The notes under the pieces were generated by a model, which worked only from the letters and a program-made list of their open reading frames with translations, searched no databases and was not told where the DNA came from. A program made the position numbers and the translations under genes. From Comamonas piscis (lineage in GTDB: Bacteria > Pseudomonadota > Gammaproteobacteria > Burkholderiales > Burkholderiaceae_C): a stretch of DNA of 64,000 nucleotides. The stretch covers positions 1,798,001-1,862,000 of the forward strand of contig NZ_CP058554.1 in assembly GCF_014109725.1 (NCBI RefSeq), written 5' to 3'. Shown piece by piece: positions 51,933-61,042 of this stretch. Position 1 is the stretch's first letter; every line of letters starts with the position of its first letter.

Positions 51933-53084
51933 TCAGCGCACAAAGGTGGAGGGCTGCAGATCCGGTGTCGTGGCCTTGCGCCGCTCCAGCCAAAAAGCCT
52001 CGTTCTTGGTCAGCATCTGGAAGTCCTGTGCATCCTGCAGCTTTTGCGCGGCATCCATCGGCCAGTTCGGGTTGTAGATCAGCTCCCGCGCCAGGGCGAC
52101 GAGGTCCGCATGGCCATTGCGCAAAATCGCTTCGGCCTGCTGCGCATGCACGATCAGGCCCACGGCCATCGTGCGGGCGCCGGTGGCAGCCTTGATGGCC
52201 GAGGCCAGTTCCACCTGGTAGCCATAGGTCGCAGACTGGCCGCCGCGCAATGGCGAGCCGGCAATGCCGCCCGACGAGCAGTCGATCACATCCACCCCCA
52301 GCGGCAGCAGGCGCTGGACCAGCGCGATGCTGTCTTCCAGCGTCCAGCCGCCGGGCACGCCATCGCTGCAGGACAGGCGCACGAACAGTGGCAGGCCCGC
52401 CGGCCACACGGCGCGCACCGCTTCGACGACGGTCAGCAGAAGCCGGCAGCGGTTGTCAAAGCTGCCGCCCCAGGCATCGCCGCGTTGGTTGGCCAGCGGC
52501 GACAAAAAGCTGTGCAGCAGATAGCCATGGCCGGCATGCAGCTCCAGCACCTGGTAGCCCGCCTGCGCGGCACGGCGGGCGGCAGCGGCAAAGGCCTCCA
52601 CCACCTGCTGTATGTCTTGCAGCGACATCGGCAGGGGCGTGTCCAGGCCCTTGCCCGCCGGGATGGCGCTGGGGCCTATCGGCATCCAGGCCTCCCAGTC
52701 GGCAATGTCCGCCTGGTAGGGCAAAGCGCCCCGGCCCTGCGCAGGGGTCAGTTGCCGGGCCTTGCGGCCGGCATGCATCAGCTGGATGCCTGGCGTGGTG
52801 CCGCAGTCGCGCATCAGCTGCACGATGCGCTGCAAGGGCGCCACCATATCGTCGTGCCACAGCCCTATATCGCCCAGGGTGCCGCAGCCACGCCGCTCCA
52901 CCCCCGTGCCTTCCTGGAACACCAGGCCGCTGCCGCCTGCGGCCAGGCGCCCCAGGTGCATCAAATGCCAGTCCTGTACCTGGCCGTGGCGGCCCTGGTA
53001 CTGCCACATGGGGGCGGCGACGATGCGGTTTTTAAGCACCACATCGCGCAGTTGCAAGGGGCTGAAGAGATGGGTCTGGGCCAT
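51933..53084 (-). CDS. Old Yellow Enzyme-family NADH:flavin oxidoreductase
   Basis: This 383-residue FMN enzyme belongs to the YqjM/xenobiotic-reductase branch of the OYE family, which reduces activated C=C bonds with NAD(P)H. The start LFSPLQLRDVVLKNRIVAAPM is typical, with LMHAGRKA, then LELHAGHGYLLHSFLSPLAN with the catalytic His pair region, GDAWGGSFDNRCRLLL and ALARELIYNPNWP at the phosphate end. The ATG at 53084 is chosen by alignment of the N-terminus. It is the last gene of the catabolic operon, 11 bases after the binding protein gene. The enoyl substrate is unknown. Confidence 0.93.
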   Translation of the reverse strand: MAQTHLFSPLQLRDVVLKNRIVAAPMWQYQGRHGQVQDWHLMHLGRLAAGGSGLVFQEGTGVERRGCGTLGDIGLWHDDMVAPLQRIVQLMRDCGTTPGIQLMHAGRKARQLTPAQGRGALPYQADIADWEAWMPIGPSAIPAGKGLDTPLPMSLQDIQQVVEAFAAAARRAAQAGYQVLELHAGHGYLLHSFLSPLANQRGDAWGGSFDNRCRLLLTVVEAVRAVWPAGLPLFVRLSCSDGVPGGWTLEDSIALVQRLLPLGVDVIDCSSGGIAGSPLRGGQSATYGYQVELASAIKAATGARTMAVGLIVHAQQAEAILRNGHADLVALARELIYNPNWPMDAAQKLQDAQDFQMLTKNEAFWLERRKATTPDLQPSTFVR

Positions 53085-53095
53085 GGTGCTGCGGC

Positions 53096-54328
53096 CTACT
53101 TCTTGACCAGCGGGCAGGCCGACTCGGACAGCGGCAAAAACGCCTTGTCCGCTGGCACCGTGCTGATGACCTTGTAGTAGTCCCAAGGCGCCTTGGACTC
53201 CTGCGGTGACTTGACCTGGAACAGGTACATGTCGTGCACCATCATGCCGTCTTCGCGCAGGCGCCCGTTCTTGGTGAACACATCGTTGATCGGCATCTCG
53301 CGCATCTTGGCCATCACCGCTTTGGCATCGGTGCTGCCAGCGGCTTCGACGGCTTTCAGGTAGTGCTTGACGGAGGAGTAGGCGCCCATCTGGCTCATAT
53401 TGGGCATGGCATTGACCTTGGCGAAGTACTTCTTCGAGAAGGCGCGTGTCTCGTCATTCATGTCCCAATAAAAGGCCTCGGACAGCAGCATTCCCTGCGC
53501 GGTGCGCAGGCCCACCGAATGCACATCGTTGATGTACATCAGCAGCGAGGCGAGCTTTTGCTTGCTCTCGGGGGTGATGCCGAATTCGCGTGCGGCCTTG
53601 ATCGAGTTCACCAGGTCATTGCCAAAGTTGGCCAGGCCAATCACATCGGCCTTGCTGGCCTGGGCCTGCACCACGGCCGACGAAAAATCCGAGCCATTGA
53701 GCGGGTGGCGGGTCTCGCCAATCACCTTGCCGCCGACAGTGGCTATGGCCTGGGTGGTGGCCTTGACGATGTCATAGCCGCCCGAGTAATCGGCGGTCAG
53801 AAAGTACCACTGCTTGCCGATCTTCTCGGCCGCCGCCTTGCCCACGGTGTTGGCCAGCGCATACGAGTTGTAGGCCCAGTGCGCCACGGTGGGGCCGCAC
53901 ATGTCGCCGGTGATGCGGTCGCTGGCCGGGCCGCTCATCACCAGCACCTTGCCTTTTTCCTTGGCAATGTTCAGCACCGCCAGCGCAGCGGCCGAGCCGC
54001 CCACGTCCTGGATCGCGTCCACGCCGTTGTCGTACCATTCGCGCGCCTTGGCTGCGGCCGAATCGGCCTTGCTCTGGTGGTCAAAGGTCAAGAGCTCGAC
54101 TTTGCGGCCCAGCACCTGACCGCCTGCCTCGTCCAGCGCCATCTGGGCGGCGGTGATGCTGCCCTTGCCGGTGATGGCCGAGTAGACGCCTGACTGGTCG
54201 ACGATCAGGCCGATGCGCACCGGCGGGCCCGATTGCGCCATGGCGCCCAGCGACAGGCAGAGCAGCGCTGCCGCCAGGCCCAGGGGTTGGAGGTGGGCGC
54301 GCAGCGCGGGGATCTGAGAAATACGCAT
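53096..54328 (-). CDS. Branched-chain-amino-acid-type ABC substrate-binding protein
   Basis: This 410-residue periplasmic protein of the LivK/Peripla_BP_6 class has a signal peptide (cut after AMA near residue 31) followed by PVRIGLIVDQSGVYSAITGKGSITAAQMALDE (quoted core GLIVDQSGVYSAITGKG), VGGSAAALAVLNIAKEKG and YFLTADYSGGYDIV. These proteins bind amino acids, aromatic acids or short-chain carboxylates. The permease and ATPase genes are not next to it, so it is an orphan receptor of the catabolic operon. It lies 15 bases after the Bug gene. Confidence 0.92.
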   Translation of the reverse strand: MRISQIPALRAHLQPLGLAAALLCLSLGAMAQSGPPVRIGLIVDQSGVYSAITGKGSITAAQMALDEAGGQVLGRKVELLTFDHQSKADSAAAKAREWYDNGVDAIQDVGGSAAALAVLNIAKEKGKVLVMSGPASDRITGDMCGPTVAHWAYNSYALANTVGKAAAEKIGKQWYFLTADYSGGYDIVKATTQAIATVGGKVIGETRHPLNGSDFSSAVVQAQASKADVIGLANFGNDLVNSIKAAREFGITPESKQKLASLLMYINDVHSVGLRTAQGMLLSEAFYWDMNDETRAFSKKYFAKVNAMPNMSQMGAYSSVKHYLKAVEAAGSTDAKAVMAKMREMPINDVFTKNGRLREDGMMVHDMYLFQVKSPQESKAPWDYYKVISTVPADKAFLPLSESACPLVKK

Positions 54329-54343
54329 GGTTTTGTCTCCTGT

Positions 54344-55369
54344 TCAGCTTGTGGTCAGTACCTGGGATTCGCGGATCATCTGTTGCCAGCGCAGGCGCTC
54401 GGCCTGCAGAAATTTCTCGTAGGCCTCGGGGCCTTGGGCGGTGACGGAGACGCCTTGTTTTTCGAGCAGGTTCTTCAACTCGGGCGCCTGCAGCTGGGCC
54501 ACGGTGACCTTGCCCAGGCGATCGACCACCTGGGCGTTGGTCTTGCGCGGCACAAAAAAGCCGTTCCAGATCGGCGCGGCAAAGCCGGGGTAGCCCAACT
54601 CGGCCACCGTGGGGACTTCGGGCCAGGAGGCCATGCGCTGCGCGCTCAAGGTGGCCAGCACGCGCAGCTTGCCCGACTGCACCTGGGGCCGTGTAAAGAG
54701 CGCCGTCATCATGCCCATGTCCACCCGCTGCTGCAAAAGATCCGGCAGGGCCGGTGCCTCGCCCTTGTAGGGCGCATGGATCATCTGCGCGCCGCTCAGC
54801 TTGCCCAGGTATTCCATCGCCACATGCAGCGGGCCCAGCGGCCCCGTGGACATATAGCGCAGCTTGTCTGGTGTCTTCTTGGCATCGGCCAGCAGCTCGC
54901 CCAGGGTTTGGTAGGGGCTGTCTTGCGCCACCACCAGCACATAGTCCACATTGCAGATCGAGGCCACTGCCGCAAAGTCGCGCTGCGGCCGGTAGGCCAG
55001 GTCGGGCATCGTGTGCTCGAGCACGATATTGGTGCCGACGCCGCCCATCAGGATGTTGTAGCCATCGGGTTCGGCATGCGCCACCTGGGTCGCGCCAATG
55101 GCCCCTGCCGCACCCACTTTGTTGTCGACCACCACCGGCTGGCCCAGGCCCGGCTCCAGCGCTTTGGCCAGCAGGCGGCCGAGCACATCGGTGGCGCCGC
55201 CTGCCGCAAAGGGCACGACCAGCCGCACCGGGCGTGATGGGTAGGGGTTCTGCGCCCAGGCCTGGTGGCCGGCCAGCAGGCTGGCTGCGCCCCAGGCGGT
55301 GCTGCGTGCCAGCCACCGTCGCCTGCCGGGATTGACCGGCGCTTGTTCCAGGGAAAGCTTGTTGTTCAT
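54344..55369 (-). CDS. Bug/TctC-family periplasmic solute-binding protein
   Basis: This 341-residue protein has a Tat-like N-terminus (RRRWLARSTAWGAASLLAGHQAWA, quoted core GRRRWLARST with twin Arg) and the Bug fold: PVRLVVPFAAGGATDVLGR, then QPVVVDNKVGAAGAIGATQV and FAAPIWNGFFVPRKT. It would bind a carboxylate and hand it to a tripartite transporter, whose membrane genes are not in the window. It lies in the middle of the catabolic operon, 60 bases after the SDR gene. Confidence 0.92.
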   Translation of the reverse strand: MNNKLSLEQAPVNPGRRRWLARSTAWGAASLLAGHQAWAQNPYPSRPVRLVVPFAAGGATDVLGRLLAKALEPGLGQPVVVDNKVGAAGAIGATQVAHAEPDGYNILMGGVGTNIVLEHTMPDLAYRPQRDFAAVASICNVDYVLVVAQDSPYQTLGELLADAKKTPDKLRYMSTGPLGPLHVAMEYLGKLSGAQMIHAPYKGEAPALPDLLQQRVDMGMMTALFTRPQVQSGKLRVLATLSAQRMASWPEVPTVAELGYPGFAAPIWNGFFVPRKTNAQVVDRLGKVTVAQLQAPELKNLLEKQGVSVTAQGPEAYEKFLQAERLRWQQMIRESQVLTTS

Positions 55370-55429
55370 GGCATTGTCTCCGTTTCCTTTTTTGTGGTGT
55401 GCCGTGTCCTAAGCGAGATGAGAGAGGCG

Positions 55430-56167
55430 CTACAACCGGGTGGCGCTGATCGTCAGCCCTCCATCGATATGCAAGGTCTGGCCGGTGATGTAGCCGGCCA
55501 GGGGATGCAGCAAAAAGTCGATCGCATGGGCGATCTCCACCGGCTCGGACACCCTTTGCAGCGGCACGGCGGCGAGCAGCGCTTCGGTCTGTGGCGCTCC
55601 GGGGGGGCTGGCGGTCTTGAACAGCTCGGTGGCCACGGGGCCGGGGGCGATCACATTGACCGTAATCTGGTCAGTCGCCAACTCCAGCGCCCAGGTGCGG
55701 CTCATGCCGATAACGGCAGCCTTGGTGGCGCTGTAGGCGGTGCGGTTGGGCTTGCCCAGCGCGGCGCGCGAGGAGATATTGACGACCCGGCCGGCCCTTG
55801 CCTGGCGCATGCCCGGCAGCAGCGCCTGCATGCACACCAAGCAGGCATTCACGTTGAGCGCCATGGCCTCGTTCATATCGGCCACGCTGGTGTGGGCCAG
55901 GTCGGTGGTGTGGGCCAGTGCGGCGTTGTTGACCAGGCCGTAGAAGGGGGCCTGCGCGGCCAGGTCGCTGACCAGCGCCCGCGTGCCTTCGAGGTCCATC
56001 AGATCGCAGGCAATGAACTGTTCATCAGGCTGCGCATCGCCAGGGATGCTGCGGGCCAGGCCAATGGTCTGGTAGCCCTTGTCGGCCAGGTAGCGCATGG
56101 TGGCGCGGCCAATGCCCCGGCTGGCGCCGGTGACCAATACGCGGGGTTTGCGGGAGCTGTCTGTCAT
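55430..56167 (-). CDS. Short-chain dehydrogenase/reductase
   Basis: This 245-residue classical SDR has the cofactor motif TGASRGIGRA at about residue 14, NNAA near 84, the catalytic Ser region ISSRAALG, and YSATKAA with Tyr and Lys near 145-149. The C-terminus TGQTLHIDGGLTIS is typical of FabG-type 3-oxoacyl reductases and 3-hydroxyacyl dehydrogenases. The ATG overlaps the stop of the acyl-CoA dehydrogenase gene by 4 bases. In this operon it probably oxidises a hydroxyacyl-CoA formed after hydration of an enoyl-CoA. Confidence 0.93.
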   Translation of the reverse strand: MTDSSRKPRVLVTGASRGIGRATMRYLADKGYQTIGLARSIPGDAQPDEQFIACDLMDLEGTRALVSDLAAQAPFYGLVNNAALAHTTDLAHTSVADMNEAMALNVNACLVCMQALLPGMRQARAGRVVNISSRAALGKPNRTAYSATKAAVIGMSRTWALELATDQITVNVIAPGPVATELFKTASPPGAPQTEALLAAVPLQRVSEPVEIAHAIDFLLHPLAGYITGQTLHIDGGLTISATRL

Positions 56168-57339
56168 GCCAGGCCTTTCAAAATTTGCCGACCGATGATG
56201 GTCTTTTGCACTTCGGTCGCCCCTTCGTAGATGCGCATGGGGCGGACTTCGCGGTAGAGGCGCTCGACCACGCTGCCGCAGGTGATGCCCATGCCGCCCC
56301 AGAGCTGCACCGCCGCATCGACCACCTGGAAGGCGGCCTCGGTGCCCTGCATCTTGGCCATGGCCGCCTCGGTGCTGATACGACGCTGGCGCACATCGCG
56401 GCACCAGGCGGCCTTGTGCACCAGCAGGCGCGCGGCCTCCAATTGCGTCGCCATGTCGGCCAGCTTGTGCTGCACGGTCTGCATCTCGGCCATGGCCTGG
56501 CCATAGAGCTGGCGCTGGCTGACCCGCACCAGGGTCTCGTCCAGCGCACGCTGGCCCATGCCCAGCGCGGCGGCACCGACGGAGCTGCGGAAGATATCGA
56601 GCACGCCCATCGCCACCTTGAAGCCCTCGCCGGGCTGGCCCAGCAGGCGGTTGGCGGGCACCTTGCACTGCTCAAAATGGATCTCCGCCAGCGGGTGGGG
56701 CGCGATGATGTCGATGGCGCGGTGGATGCGCAGGCCCGGGGTATCCGCATCGACCAGCAAGGCCGACAGGCCACTGGCGCCCTTGGCCTCTTCGGTCCGA
56801 GCGATGACGACGTAGAAGTCGGCCATGCCGCCGTTGGAGATATAGGATTTCGCCCCTTCGAGCAGGTAGTGGTCGCCCTGCAGCACGGCACGCGTCTTGG
56901 TAGCGGCCACGTCCGATCCGCCATCGGGCTCGGTCAGCGCAAAGGCCGCTACCTTGCGGCCCTCGCTGCAGGCCTGCACATAGGGCGCCACCAGGCGTGG
57001 ATCGCCTTTTTGCCACAGCGCGGCGCTGCCAATGCCCTGCATGCTGAAGACAAAATCCGCCAGCGGCGCGTAGTAGCCCAGGCATTCGCGCACCAGGCAG
57101 ATGGCGCGAAGGTCCAGCGCTGGCGCCATGCCATCGGCCATCGCTGGCGCTGCATATTCCAGCAGGCCATGCTGGGCCAAGCTCTGCAGCCAGTGGCGGC
57201 ATTCGGCCTGCAAATCCTGCGGCGTCTCATCAGCCAGAAGCGCGCGGTTGTCGCTGATCCAGCGGTTGAGCCGGGCGATAACTTCGTCATGCTGCTCGTC
57301 AAAAAAAGGCGTCTCGGCCAGTTTCCATTGCTGCTTCAT
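56164..57339 (-). CDS. Acyl-CoA dehydrogenase
   Basis: This 391-residue FAD enzyme introduces a C2-C3 double bond in an acyl-CoA. It shows FALTEPDGGSDVAATKTRA (family signature 1), GMADFYVVIARTEEAKG, and the C-terminal block IYEGATEVQKTIIGRQIL, in which the Glu of YEG is the usual catalytic base. An all-helical N-terminal domain of about 120 residues precedes it. It overlaps both neighbours by 4 bases. The substrate is the CoA ester made by the ligase encoded just upstream. Confidence 0.94.
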   Translation of the reverse strand: MKQQWKLAETPFFDEQHDEVIARLNRWISDNRALLADETPQDLQAECRHWLQSLAQHGLLEYAAPAMADGMAPALDLRAICLVRECLGYYAPLADFVFSMQGIGSAALWQKGDPRLVAPYVQACSEGRKVAAFALTEPDGGSDVAATKTRAVLQGDHYLLEGAKSYISNGGMADFYVVIARTEEAKGASGLSALLVDADTPGLRIHRAIDIIAPHPLAEIHFEQCKVPANRLLGQPGEGFKVAMGVLDIFRSSVGAAALGMGQRALDETLVRVSQRQLYGQAMAEMQTVQHKLADMATQLEAARLLVHKAAWCRDVRQRRISTEAAMAKMQGTEAAFQVVDAAVQLWGGMGITCGSVVERLYREVRPMRIYEGATEVQKTIIGRQILKGLA

Positions 57340-59033
57340 GCGGTGGCCTCCTGCGCGAGCAGGCGCTGGGCCAAGTCGCGCAGCTCATTGCGTTTGACCT
57401 TCTTGCCATTGGGCCCCATGGTGTAGGGGAAGGTGTCTACCCGGAAGATGCGGATGGGCACCTTGTAGCGCGCAATCTGCTGCTGCAGCTGGGCCTTGAT
57501 GGCCTCTTCGTCCCAAGGTCCACTGGCGCTGTCGCTGGGCTCCAGCACAAAGGCCACGGGCCGCGAACCGCCCGAGGCATTGACGGCGACCACCTGGCAG
57601 GCGCTGGCGCCGCTGAGGGCGATGACCGACTCTTCTATCTCCGCCGGGTTGACCAGAAATCCCCCTATGCGCAGCACATCGCCCAGGCGCGAGATATGGG
57701 TAAAGCCACCGTCGCCATTGAGGTAGCCCAGATCGCCGGAGCGCAGATAGCCGTCTTCGGTAAAGGCCTGCTGCGTGGTCTGCGCATCGTGCAGGTACTG
57801 CTGCATCAAGGTGGGGCTGTAGAACTCCAGCTCGCCGGGCTCTTGTGCCTCGGCGAGGGCCCCGGTCTCTAGATCACGCACGCGCACCCGCGCCTGTGGG
57901 CAGACCGGAAAGCCACCCGATTGCGCGCGGCGGGGCAGGGGAGCGGCCGGGTCCTGGTGGGCGAACAGCGCAAAGGTCTCGCTCATGCCAAAGCAGCCGA
58001 CCATCGGTATGCCGAACTGGCCGGCGCGGGCCGGCAGTGCATCGAGCCCGGGCACAAAGTTGGCATGGCCAAAGAAGCGCAGCGCCTGTGGCTGCCAGCC
58101 GGCGGGCAGGTCGGCGATGAGCTTGTCCACCATGTCATTGGTGCCAAACATGTGGGTGATGGGCTCCTGCTGCAGGCAGGCTGCGGCGCGCGCGGTATCG
58201 AACACCTCATGCAGCACCAGGCAGGCGCCTGCGGCCAAGGTGGCCATCGCTGCGGTGTAGCCAAAGGCCCCGCACAGCGGCAAGGCCAGCAGGCTGCGGC
58301 AGCTCGCGTCGATGCCAAAGCCGGGTGCCACATCCTGCGCATGCTGGGCCACGCTGGACTGGCGGTGCACGATGAGCTTGGGCTGGCTGGTGGTGCCGGA
58401 CGAAGACAGGATGATGCAGGTCTGATCGCCCTGGCAGGCGCTGGGGTGCTGGGGTGTTGCGGGCGCTGCCATCAGCGTTTGCCAGGGCTGGATCTGCAGC
58501 GCCGTGCCAGCGACTTGCATCGGCGCGGCTGCCGAGCTGGTATGGCCCAGGCTGGCATCGATCAGGCACTGCAGGCTGCCGCCTTGCTGCGCCAGGATCT
58601 GCTCCAGACTGTTGCCGGGCAGCAGGCTGGCTGCGCTGGCGGCAGCGCCATTCATAACGGCAAGCGCATTGGCGGTGGCGCGGTCAAAGGCCAGTGCCTT
58701 GCAGCCGGAGCGGTCGATAAAGCTGCTGATCTCCTTGACGCCGAGCTTGAGGTTGAGGCTCAAAGTGGTAACGCCCAGCTCGGCGCAGGCCAAGTGCAGC
58801 AGCAGCCAGTGGGGGGTGTTGGGCAGCCACAGGCCCAGCACATCGCCAGCGACCAGGCCTTGCTGGCGCAGGCCGGAAGCGCATTGCTGCACCTGGCTGC
58901 GCAGCTGCGCATAGCTGTGGGTGCGGCCGCCAAACTGCAGCGCGGGCGCGTCATCAGCGCCCAGCGCCAACAGGCTGCGCACATCGTTGGCCCGCGCGCC
59001 GCTAGGCGCGCTGGCCATGGGTTGGAGTGTCAT
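57336..59033 (-). CDS. AMP-forming acyl-CoA ligase
   Basis: This 565-residue ANL-superfamily enzyme activates an organic acid to its CoA thioester with ATP. The P-loop motif reads IILSSSGTTSQPKLIVH near residue 208, the A5 region MVGCFGMSETFALF, the A7/A8 region RSGDLGYLNGDGGFTHISRLGD followed by DVLRIGGFLVNPAEIEE, and the catalytic Lys in PNGKKVKRNEL near the C-terminus. It lies 10 bases after the cyclase gene and overlaps the dehydrogenase gene. The acid is unknown. Confidence 0.93.
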   Translation of the reverse strand: MTLQPMASAPSGARANDVRSLLALGADDAPALQFGGRTHSYAQLRSQVQQCASGLRQQGLVAGDVLGLWLPNTPHWLLLHLACAELGVTTLSLNLKLGVKEISSFIDRSGCKALAFDRATANALAVMNGAAASAASLLPGNSLEQILAQQGGSLQCLIDASLGHTSSAAAPMQVAGTALQIQPWQTLMAAPATPQHPSACQGDQTCIILSSSGTTSQPKLIVHRQSSVAQHAQDVAPGFGIDASCRSLLALPLCGAFGYTAAMATLAAGACLVLHEVFDTARAAACLQQEPITHMFGTNDMVDKLIADLPAGWQPQALRFFGHANFVPGLDALPARAGQFGIPMVGCFGMSETFALFAHQDPAAPLPRRAQSGGFPVCPQARVRVRDLETGALAEAQEPGELEFYSPTLMQQYLHDAQTTQQAFTEDGYLRSGDLGYLNGDGGFTHISRLGDVLRIGGFLVNPAEIEESVIALSGASACQVVAVNASGGSRPVAFVLEPSDSASGPWDEEAIKAQLQQQIARYKVPIRIFRVDTFPYTMGPNGKKVKRNELRDLAQRLLAQEATA

Positions 59034-59043
59034 AGGGTGGCCT

Positions 59044-60126
59044 TCAGACGGTGGCGACGGGGGTCACGGGTGAGCCCACGGCACCGGGCAGGCGCAGCGC
59101 CGGCGCGGTGAGCATAAAGCGGTAGCGGCCATGGGCCTCCAGCCACTGCGCCAGCGGGTGCAGGTACCAGAGTTCGCCAAACGGCATGCCGAGCTTGAAC
59201 AGGCAGAGCTCATGCAGCGGCAGAAAGGCGCAGCTGCCGTCCACTGGCCGGCCGGGCACCGATTCGATGCCGTAGTTGTCAGCCACCAAGGTGGTGATGT
59301 GGCTGTCGATGATCCATTGCTGGAGCTCGGGGCAGCGCCCATCGAGCACCGCGCCAACGGTCTCCGGCATGTCGGACTTAGGTGGGCCATCGCAGGCCAG
59401 CAGCAGTTCGCTGAAGCCGGTGTACAGCGCCACGATGTCGCCCTGGGTGACCTCGATGCCATCGGCCTTTAGCACCTCCTTGAACATCTTGCCGGACACC
59501 AAGGTGTGGCCGTCGCCAAAGTGGCGGCGCAGGTTGACCAGCACGCCCCGGCCCTGGATGGCCTGCTCGGCCAGGCGCTCCACGCCCAGTGCCTTGGCGC
59601 GGGACTGGCCGCCCATATCGGGCAGGTCATCCGGGGCCAGGATGTCGATGCCGGCCTGGAAGCCGTTGTAGTAGACCAGCTCGTCCACACCATCGCCATT
59701 GATGTCGAAGTGGCTGCCCACGTGCGACAGCGCATCCCATTGCGTCGAGTACTGCAGGTAGATCTCGGCATAGTCGTCGCTGACCACATCGGTGTAGAGC
59801 GGGTTCTCGCGCGAGAGCGCAAAGTTCAAGCCCGGGCCCAGCGGCCGGCGCGACGGCTTGATGATGGGTGGGTGGCGGCGCGGGTTGAGCGCATTGCCGC
59901 CGGGTTTGTCCAGCGGCAGGCTCAGGCAGAAGCGCTCACCGGTCTGTATCTCCAGCGCCGCTTCCTTCACCTTGTCCGCTGTCAAATAGTTCAGGCGGCC
60001 GAGCTGGTCATCGGGGCCAAAGTCACCCCAGTTTGATTGCGCGGGGCGCTGGGTCCAACGGGGCGAGCCAGAGCTGCCGACAACAGGGGACAGGTGCGGG
60101 GCATGTACAGGGCGGTAGGCGTTCAT
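59044..60126 (-). CDS. Cyclase-family (kynurenine-formamidase-like) hydrolase
   Basis: This 360-residue protein belongs to the cyclase/KynB-like family of metal-dependent hydrolases. The metal motif HVGSHFDINGDG (HxGxHxD) lies near residue 128, and further conserved His/Glu positions are in the RRHFGDGHTLVSGKMF region and in LPLHELCLFKLGMPFGELWYL. Members hydrolyse amides, lactones or ring compounds such as isatin; the long N-terminal part (about 100 residues) is of the larger subfamily. The ATG at 60126 is used. It is the first gene of the catabolic operon and is divergent from the IclR gene. Confidence 0.88.
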   Translation of the reverse strand: MNAYRPVHAPHLSPVVGSSGSPRWTQRPAQSNWGDFGPDDQLGRLNYLTADKVKEAALEIQTGERFCLSLPLDKPGGNALNPRRHPPIIKPSRRPLGPGLNFALSRENPLYTDVVSDDYAEIYLQYSTQWDALSHVGSHFDINGDGVDELVYYNGFQAGIDILAPDDLPDMGGQSRAKALGVERLAEQAIQGRGVLVNLRRHFGDGHTLVSGKMFKEVLKADGIEVTQGDIVALYTGFSELLLACDGPPKSDMPETVGAVLDGRCPELQQWIIDSHITTLVADNYGIESVPGRPVDGSCAFLPLHELCLFKLGMPFGELWYLHPLAQWLEAHGRYRFMLTAPALRLPGAVGSPVTPVATV

Positions 60127-60229
60127 AGGGTATTCCAGATAACGGGGGAGACAGGCCCCGACAGCAATCTGCATTAGCTTGTGCGGGCCTTGCGGGGTGA
60201 CGAGCAACTATGAAACGGGAAGCGCTGGG

Positions 60230-61039
60230 ATGGCAAAAGCTGGCAGCACGGATGTTCACGATATGAACTCAGGTTTTCCCGGGGCGCAAAGCCCTGCGCG
60301 CTTGGTTGGGGTGCTGCGGCTGCTGACCCGCCACCATGTACAAGGCCTGTCGATTGCCGATCTGACGGCGCTGTCGGGGCTGGACCGCTCCACCGCGCGG
60401 CGGCTGCTGATGGTGCTGGCGCAATCGGGTTATGCAGCCAAGGATGCCGAATCAGGCCGCTACCGGCTGGGGGTGGAGGCCATGCTGACGGGGCTGGCCG
60501 CGATGGCCAAGCCGCCGATCTTTGAGGTTTGCCACCCGGTGATGGTGAAGGTGGCGCGGCGCACGGGGGATACCGTGTTTCTGATCATCCGCGTGGGCGA
60601 CTTTGCCCACTGCCTGCATGTGCAGCCGGGCAGCACGGTGCTGCATGCCCACAGCCTGATGACCGGCCAGATCCGCCTGCTGGGCCAGGGCACGGCCAGC
60701 CTGGCACTGGCAGCCAGCCTGCGCGATGCCGAGCTGGAGCAGATCTACCAGCGCCGCCGGCTGGACTACGAGGCCGCCGGCATCAGCCAGGAGCGGCTGA
60801 TGGACATGGTGCGCCAGACGCGCAAACGCGGCCATTCGCTCAGCGTCAACCTGCTCACCTCGGGCGCCACTGGCGTGGGGCTGGCGATCGAGTTCCAGAC
60901 CACCCATAGCGCGCACATCGCTGCCATCAGTGTGGCCAACCATGATGCGCAGATGGGTGCCGCGCACCAGGCCCAGGCGCTGCAGGTGCTGCGCGACGAG
61001 TTGGCGCAGGCTGGCATTGCACAGGTGGGGGGCGGCTGA
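60230..61039 (+). CDS. IclR-family transcriptional regulator
   Basis: This 269-residue regulator has an N-terminal winged helix-turn-helix (LSIADLTALSGLDRSTARRLLMVL, quoted core ADLTALSGLDRSTARRLL) and a C-terminal IclR effector-binding domain with GQIRLLGQGTASLALAAS and GATGVGLAIEFQ. It is divergent from the catabolic operon, with 103 bases between starts, so it very probably controls that operon in response to its substrate. The ATG at 60230 is used, with GGGAAG upstream; an ATG at 60263 is possible. Confidence 0.92.
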   Translation: MAKAGSTDVHDMNSGFPGAQSPARLVGVLRLLTRHHVQGLSIADLTALSGLDRSTARRLLMVLAQSGYAAKDAESGRYRLGVEAMLTGLAAMAKPPIFEVCHPVMVKVARRTGDTVFLIIRVGDFAHCLHVQPGSTVLHAHSLMTGQIRLLGQGTASLALAASLRDAELEQIYQRRRLDYEAAGISQERLMDMVRQTRKRGHSLSVNLLTSGATGVGLAIEFQTTHSAHIAAISVANHDAQMGAAHQAQALQVLRDELAQAGIAQVGGG

Positions 61040-61042
61040 AAG

